Assembly (NCBI GenBank): GCA_947442115.1
Contig: CANEVK010000100.1
Span: 1-8,889, forward strand
Reading direction: 5' to 3'
Length of the DNA stretch: 8,889 bases
DNA from: Bacteriovoracaceae bacterium
GTDB lineage: Bacteria; Bdellovibrionota; Bacteriovoracia; Bacteriovoracales; Bacteriovoracaceae
Shown here: one piece after another, positions 6,344 to 8,889 of the stretch
Numbering within the stretch: position 1 is the stretch's first letter
How the letters are laid out: each line of letters begins with the position of its first letter
Program-made: the position numbers and the translations under genes
Notes under the pieces: generated by a model
The model's input: the letters and a program-made list of their open reading frames with translations, nothing else
What the model was told of the DNA's origin: nothing
Databases searched by the model: none

Positions 6344-6925
6344 TTAGACCTTTGGGATTTGAGTATGTTGAAGAATATTTTTATTTTTATGATATTCGAG
6401 GAAAGATTGGCATTCAGGACGATGATCGATTTTAATTATTTCTCTAAAAAGGGCCCAATCAAGAAAGGAGTAAAGAGATATGGTATGGAAATTCCATTCT
6501 TTTAAACCTTGATCCTTTAAATATGGCCTGAGGTAATCTAGAACTGAATCAATTCTTTCATGCTGACGATTTATATATAGATAAGGCTCACTTATATTAA
6601 TCCCAGATCGCTTGAGCATCAGCAGTGCCACTCCAGCATTCATGGCCCCATCAATGGCCGTTAGTTGATTCTCGTCATTCCAATCCATATTTTGAAAGCG
6701 ATGGATTGAATTGAGATAATTAAATATCTGTCGTGAATCCCAAATGGTTTGCTCCCCATCAGTGAGAACAGGAATTTGATTGATAGGATTTATCTTATTC
6801 AGATCGATAGCATCCTGACCCTCAAAAATATTCATTTCCTTAAAGTCATAAGGGACATTTTCCAGAAGCACTCTGATCCTTCTCACAAAAGGGGAGGTCT
6901 TCGATCCGTAAAGTACATAATTCAT
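6344..6925 (-). CDS. Glutathione S-transferase family protein, YibF-like
   Basis: A 193-residue cytoplasmic protein of the glutathione S-transferase superfamily. The N-terminal thioredoxin-like domain (about 1-75) shows LYGSKTSPFVRR, with Ser11 at the usual catalytic position. NQIPVL follows, with the cis-proline Pro52, and DSRQI (Asp63-Ser64) binds the glutathione gamma-glutamyl group in relatives. The C-terminal helical domain (about 85-193) has AIDGAMNAGVALL, then INRQHERIDSVLDYLRPYL, close in pattern to E. coli YibF. The substrate is unknown. It is the first gene of a two-gene operon with deoC, 2 bp apart. The ATG has no convincing Shine-Dalgarno site. A minus-strand TAAAAT (6947-6952) and a palindrome (6955-6977) lie just upstream, so the operon may be repressor-controlled. 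Confidence 0.9.
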   Translation of the reverse strand: MNYVLYGSKTSPFVRRIRVLLENVPYDFKEMNIFEGQDAIDLNKINPINQIPVLTDGEQTIWDSRQIFNYLNSIHRFQNMDWNDENQLTAIDGAMNAGVALLMLKRSGINISEPYLYINRQHERIDSVLDYLRPYLKDQGLKEWNFHTISLYSFLDWALFREIIKIDHRPECQSFLEYHKNKNILQHTQIPKV

Positions 6926-6946
6926 GAAATAATCCAGGAGATAGAA

Positions 6947-6952
6947 ATTTTA
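6947..6952 (-). promoter_or_regulatory. Candidate -10 box of the GST-deoC operon
   Basis: On the minus strand TAAAAT lies 21 nt before the GST start codon and directly beside the palindrome at 6955-6977. The matching -35 position (17-bp spacer) reads GTGTCT, a poor match that lies in the distal arm of the palindrome. The promoter is plausible because the palindrome would then cover its spacer and -35 region. Confidence 0.35.
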
Positions 6953-6954
6953 CT

Positions 6955-6977
6955 AAGTGTCTATATTGTAGACACTT
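6955..6977. promoter_or_regulatory. Operator-like perfect palindrome between divergent genes
   Basis: AAGTGTCTA (6955-6963) and TAGACACTT (6969-6977) are perfect 9-bp inverted arms around a 5-bp centre, tattg. The site lies between the divergent GST-deoC operon and the lipoprotein gene. A further TAGACA copy at 6999-7004 lies 30 bp, about three helical turns, from the one at 6969. No transcript is expected to end here, so a terminator is unlikely and a binding site for a dimeric repressor (TetR- or MarR-like in form) is preferred. The regulator is not in the window. Confidence 0.6.
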
Positions 6978-7100
6978 TTATCTGAAGTCGCCAACACTTA
7001 GACATCTCTATACATCCAAGTAACTAAAAATATTGAAGGATTTTTGGCACGATTGTTGAATATATATGCTCAGAACAAATGTTTTATTTTGGGGGTTACT

Positions 7101-7787
7101 ATGAAAACAAAAATGTTAAATCTAATAAATTCTTTTTTACTACTTTCAGTTTTAGTTTCTTGTGGAAAGAATCAAGTCTCAGGTGGATCTCAATCCGGAC
7201 AATTTCCTATGCCGCCGATTAACAATAATTACTCAACTGCAACGGGTGAAACTGTTTGGAATGAAGTGAAAAACTGGGTCGATGGATCGAGTGATAACCT
7301 TCAAGTTGGGATTCATGGGATCTATCTAACGAGAACATACTCCGGAGCGATTAATGTTATACCAAGCATGTGTTTAAAAAATACCACCGTTTTGGGGTGC
7401 TCGAACCCTTCTGGATGCTTCAAGAGTACGAGTGTCGGAGTCATGAAAGGCGTGGTTCAGATGTCATCATCGACAGTTCTTGGGATTACGACTAAACGTT
7501 ACTCTGATTGTGACATCACTTCAAACTTTAGTTTGTACACAAAAGCTTCGAACCAAGATCTCAAAGATGCTGTGAATGGAAAATTTGGGCAATACCTTAT
7601 TAAGTCCCTGACTCAGAAAACAGGTTCAATTTATAAAGTCTACTTCGGCTCTTTCCAAGGTAGTACTTCTCCGGCTTCATATGCCATTATTAACACTTCG
7701 CTTCCTAGTATCGTGAACCCAACTGAAGTTGGTTCTATTGGGGGCGGTAACATTACAAGACTGATCGATTATCGAATTGTTCAATAA
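7101..7787 (+). CDS. Putative lipoprotein of unknown function
   Basis: A 228-residue predicted lipoprotein that I do not recognise. Residues 1-20 are a lipoprotein signal peptide (Lys-rich start, LLLSVLVS core) with the lipobox LVSC, so Cys21 should be lipidated. A low-complexity Gly/Ser/Pro/Asn-rich linker (about 22-48) follows, as is common for outer-membrane lipoproteins. The globular part (about 50-228) has four more cysteines (91, 100, 106, 137), enough for two disulfides, and is rich in Ser, Thr and Gly with a probable beta-strand character. The ATG at 7101 has GGGGG 5 nt upstream and begins the signal peptide at once; a TTG at 7044 would put 19 extra residues before it and is rejected. 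A weak promoter may begin with TTGGCA (7044-7049), but no good -10 box is paired with it. The gene ends just before a strong terminator. Confidence 0.8.
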   Translation: MKTKMLNLINSFLLLSVLVSCGKNQVSGGSQSGQFPMPPINNNYSTATGETVWNEVKNWVDGSSDNLQVGIHGIYLTRTYSGAINVIPSMCLKNTTVLGCSNPSGCFKSTSVGVMKGVVQMSSSTVLGITTKRYSDCDITSNFSLYTKASNQDLKDAVNGKFGQYLIKSLTQKTGSIYKVYFGSFQGSTSPASYAIINTSLPSIVNPTEVGSIGGGNITRLIDYRIVQ

Positions 7788-7810
7788 TATCAAAGTTTAA
7801 ATCTCCATCT

Positions 7811-7835
7811 AGGCCGCCTGAGGGCGGCCTTTTTT
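7811..7835 (+). terminator. Intrinsic terminator of the lipoprotein gene
   Basis: AGGCCGCC (7811-7818) and GGCGGCCT (7823-7830) form a perfect, GC-rich 8-bp stem with the loop TGAG, followed at once by a T-run ending at 7835. It lies 23 bp after the lipoprotein stop codon and separates that gene from the acyl-CoA dehydrogenase gene. Confidence 0.93.
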
Positions 7836-7953
7836 AATTGATCTGGTCGGATAATTATTGCGTCTAATTCTTTTCCTGCATTTTAAAACTCAAAAAATTC
7901 CAACTTCAGTTATCCTATTAATACCTTTTATTATCTCTTCGGGAGTGCATTTT

Positions 7954-8889
7954 ATGGGTTATTACAAAGCTGATTTACGGGACATTGAATTTAATCTTTT
8001 TGAGCAACTTAAAATCCAGGATATGTCAAAATATGGATTAGGCGAGCAAGATATTAAGGGCATTGTGGCCGAGTATAATAAGTTTGTAGAAAATGAAATT
8101 TTTCCTACTCGTGAGCCTTCAGATCAACAAGGTGTTAAGCACGTGAACGGAAAAGTTCAAGTTCCAGAAGTTCTCAAAAGTGTGCACAAGAATTTTTATG
8201 ATAACGGTTGGTTTGCTCTTGGACTGCCTGAAGAAATTGGGGGAACTCCAGTTCCTGAAGCTCTTTATGTGGCGTGTATGTCTCTTGCTACAGGTGCAAA
8301 CGTTGCTTGGTATATGTACCCAGGCTTAAGTCGTGCTGCTTTAAATGTGGTTCACTTAAAGGGCAATGATTTCATGAAGACTCATATCATTCCAAAAATG
8401 ATGAGTGGAGAGTGGGGTGGAACGATGTGCCTCACTGAACCTGGTGCCGGTTCAGATGTGGGAGCCTTAAGAACAACAGCGAAACCTTTACCGAATGGTT
8501 CTTATGCCATTCAGGGAACAAAAATATTCATCTCCTCCGGTGAATCAGATCTTTACCAAAATAATATTCACCTCGTCCTCGCTCGAACTCCTGGGGGAGC
8601 AGAAGGAACAAAGGGAATTTCTCTTTTTGTTGTTCCAAGATTTAAAATTAATGAAGATGGCTCCATGGCTGAGGCAAATAATGTAGTTTGTTCGAAGATA
8701 GAGCACAAGATGGGGATTCATGCCTCAGCAACCTGTGAAATGCAGTTTGGGATGAATGGCCAATCTGAAGGATGGCTTATCGGTGAAGAGTTTGATGGAA
8801 TGGCCACCATGTTCATTATGATGAATGAAGCCAGACTTTACTGTGGTATTCAAGGTGAATCCCAGGCGAATCTGGCCTACATGATGGCG
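7954..8889 (+). CDS. Acyl-CoA dehydrogenase, long DmdC/FadE-like type, N-terminal part
   Basis: A flavoprotein that oxidises acyl-CoA thioesters to the 2-enoyl-CoA with FAD as acceptor, passing electrons on to ETF; this belongs to fatty-acid or related acyl-CoA breakdown. The first 312 residues are in the window and the frame is open to the edge; relatives are about 600 residues. YYKADLRDIEFNLFE at 3-17 is the N-terminal extension typical of the long family that includes DmdC-type enzymes. The flavin-binding signature is CLTEPGAGSDVGAL at 159-172, followed by GTKIFISSGE at 188-197 and HKMGIHASATCE at 251-262. The catalytic glutamate and C-terminal domain are outside the window. GGGAG (7941-7945) lies 8 nt before the ATG. 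The substrate chain cannot be told from this part. The terminator upstream implies its own promoter in 7836-7940, where I see no clear one. Confidence 0.93.
   Translation, partial: MGYYKADLRDIEFNLFEQLKIQDMSKYGLGEQDIKGIVAEYNKFVENEIFPTREPSDQQGVKHVNGKVQVPEVLKSVHKNFYDNGWFALGLPEEIGGTPVPEALYVACMSLATGANVAWYMYPGLSRAALNVVHLKGNDFMKTHIIPKMMSGEWGGTMCLTEPGAGSDVGALRTTAKPLPNGSYAIQGTKIFISSGESDLYQNNIHLVLARTPGGAEGTKGISLFVVPRFKINEDGSMAEANNVVCSKIEHKMGIHASATCEMQFGMNGQSEGWLIGEEFDGMATMFIMMNEARLYCGIQGESQANLAYMMA

Noticed and set aside
6955..6977. Palindrome as an intrinsic terminator (TTTTAT follows on the plus strand)
   Set aside because: No plus-strand gene ends before it and the adjacent genes diverge from it, so there is no transcript to terminate.
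7044..7100. TTG start for the lipoprotein gene
   Set aside because: It would place 19 residues before a clear lipoprotein signal peptide; the ATG at 7101 has a G-rich ribosome-binding site.
7836..7940. Promoter for the acyl-CoA dehydrogenase gene (e.g. TATTAA at 7916)
   Set aside because: No -35 match at acceptable spacing was found, so it is not listed as a feature.
8495..8686. 63-residue open frame inside the acyl-CoA dehydrogenase gene
   Set aside because: It is an out-of-frame shadow; the overlapping frame carries the conserved dehydrogenase motifs. The same applies to other short frames within trpS, tyrS, the TULIP-like gene and the GST gene.

Overview
The window is a compact, AT-rich stretch of bacterial chromosome carrying mostly housekeeping and metabolic genes, with short intergenic gaps. 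No transposase, integrase, tRNA, rRNA, CRISPR array or phage gene was seen. Signal peptides, a lipobox lipoprotein, a long FadE/DmdC-type acyl-CoA dehydrogenase and a YibF-like GST suggest a Gram-negative host. The AT-rich base composition and a possible BPI-like (TULIP) exported protein make a Bdellovibrionota/Bacteriovoracales-type organism a reasonable guess, but this is inference and no marker gene proves it.

Layout. At 1-809 (minus) lies the N-terminal half of a P2-like cation-transporting P-type ATPase, cut by the window edge. Divergent from it is trpS (937-1932, plus). Converging on trpS is a small DCC-family (DUF393) thiol-disulfide protein (1943-2329, minus). Divergent from that is an 80-residue possible zinc-binding protein (2422-2664, plus). 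It is followed on the plus strand by a 545-residue exported protein with a BPI/TULIP-like signature (2751-4388) and tyrS (4453-5673). tyrS ends tail-to-tail with deoC, the two stop codons overlapping by 4 bp. deoC (5670-6341) and an upstream GST gene (6344-6925) form a minus-strand operon with 2 bp between them. A 9-bp perfect inverted repeat, probably an operator, lies in the gap between the GST gene and a divergent lipoprotein gene (7101-7787, plus). The lipoprotein gene ends at a strong intrinsic terminator (7811-7835). The 5' part of an acyl-CoA dehydrogenase gene (7954 to window end, plus) closes the window.

How the genes work together. No single pathway unites them. trpS and tyrS charge tRNAs with tryptophan and tyrosine. 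deoC salvages deoxyribose phosphate from DNA breakdown, and the acyl-CoA dehydrogenase oxidises acyl-CoAs; both would suit an organism that feeds on the polymers of other cells. The ATPase, the TULIP-like protein and the lipoprotein act in the envelope.

The most notable signals are: (i) several genes, clearest for trpS, whose start codon sits exactly where transcription should begin after a -10 hexamer and which have no Shine-Dalgarno sequence (leaderless mRNAs), next to other genes with good Shine-Dalgarno sites; (ii) the BPI-like exported protein; (iii) an unusual GSTVTG loop in TrpRS where GxQPxG is expected; (iv) a PNELP in place of the PEGLP/PEEFP motif in the ATPase; and (v) the operator-like palindrome upstream of the GST-deoC operon.
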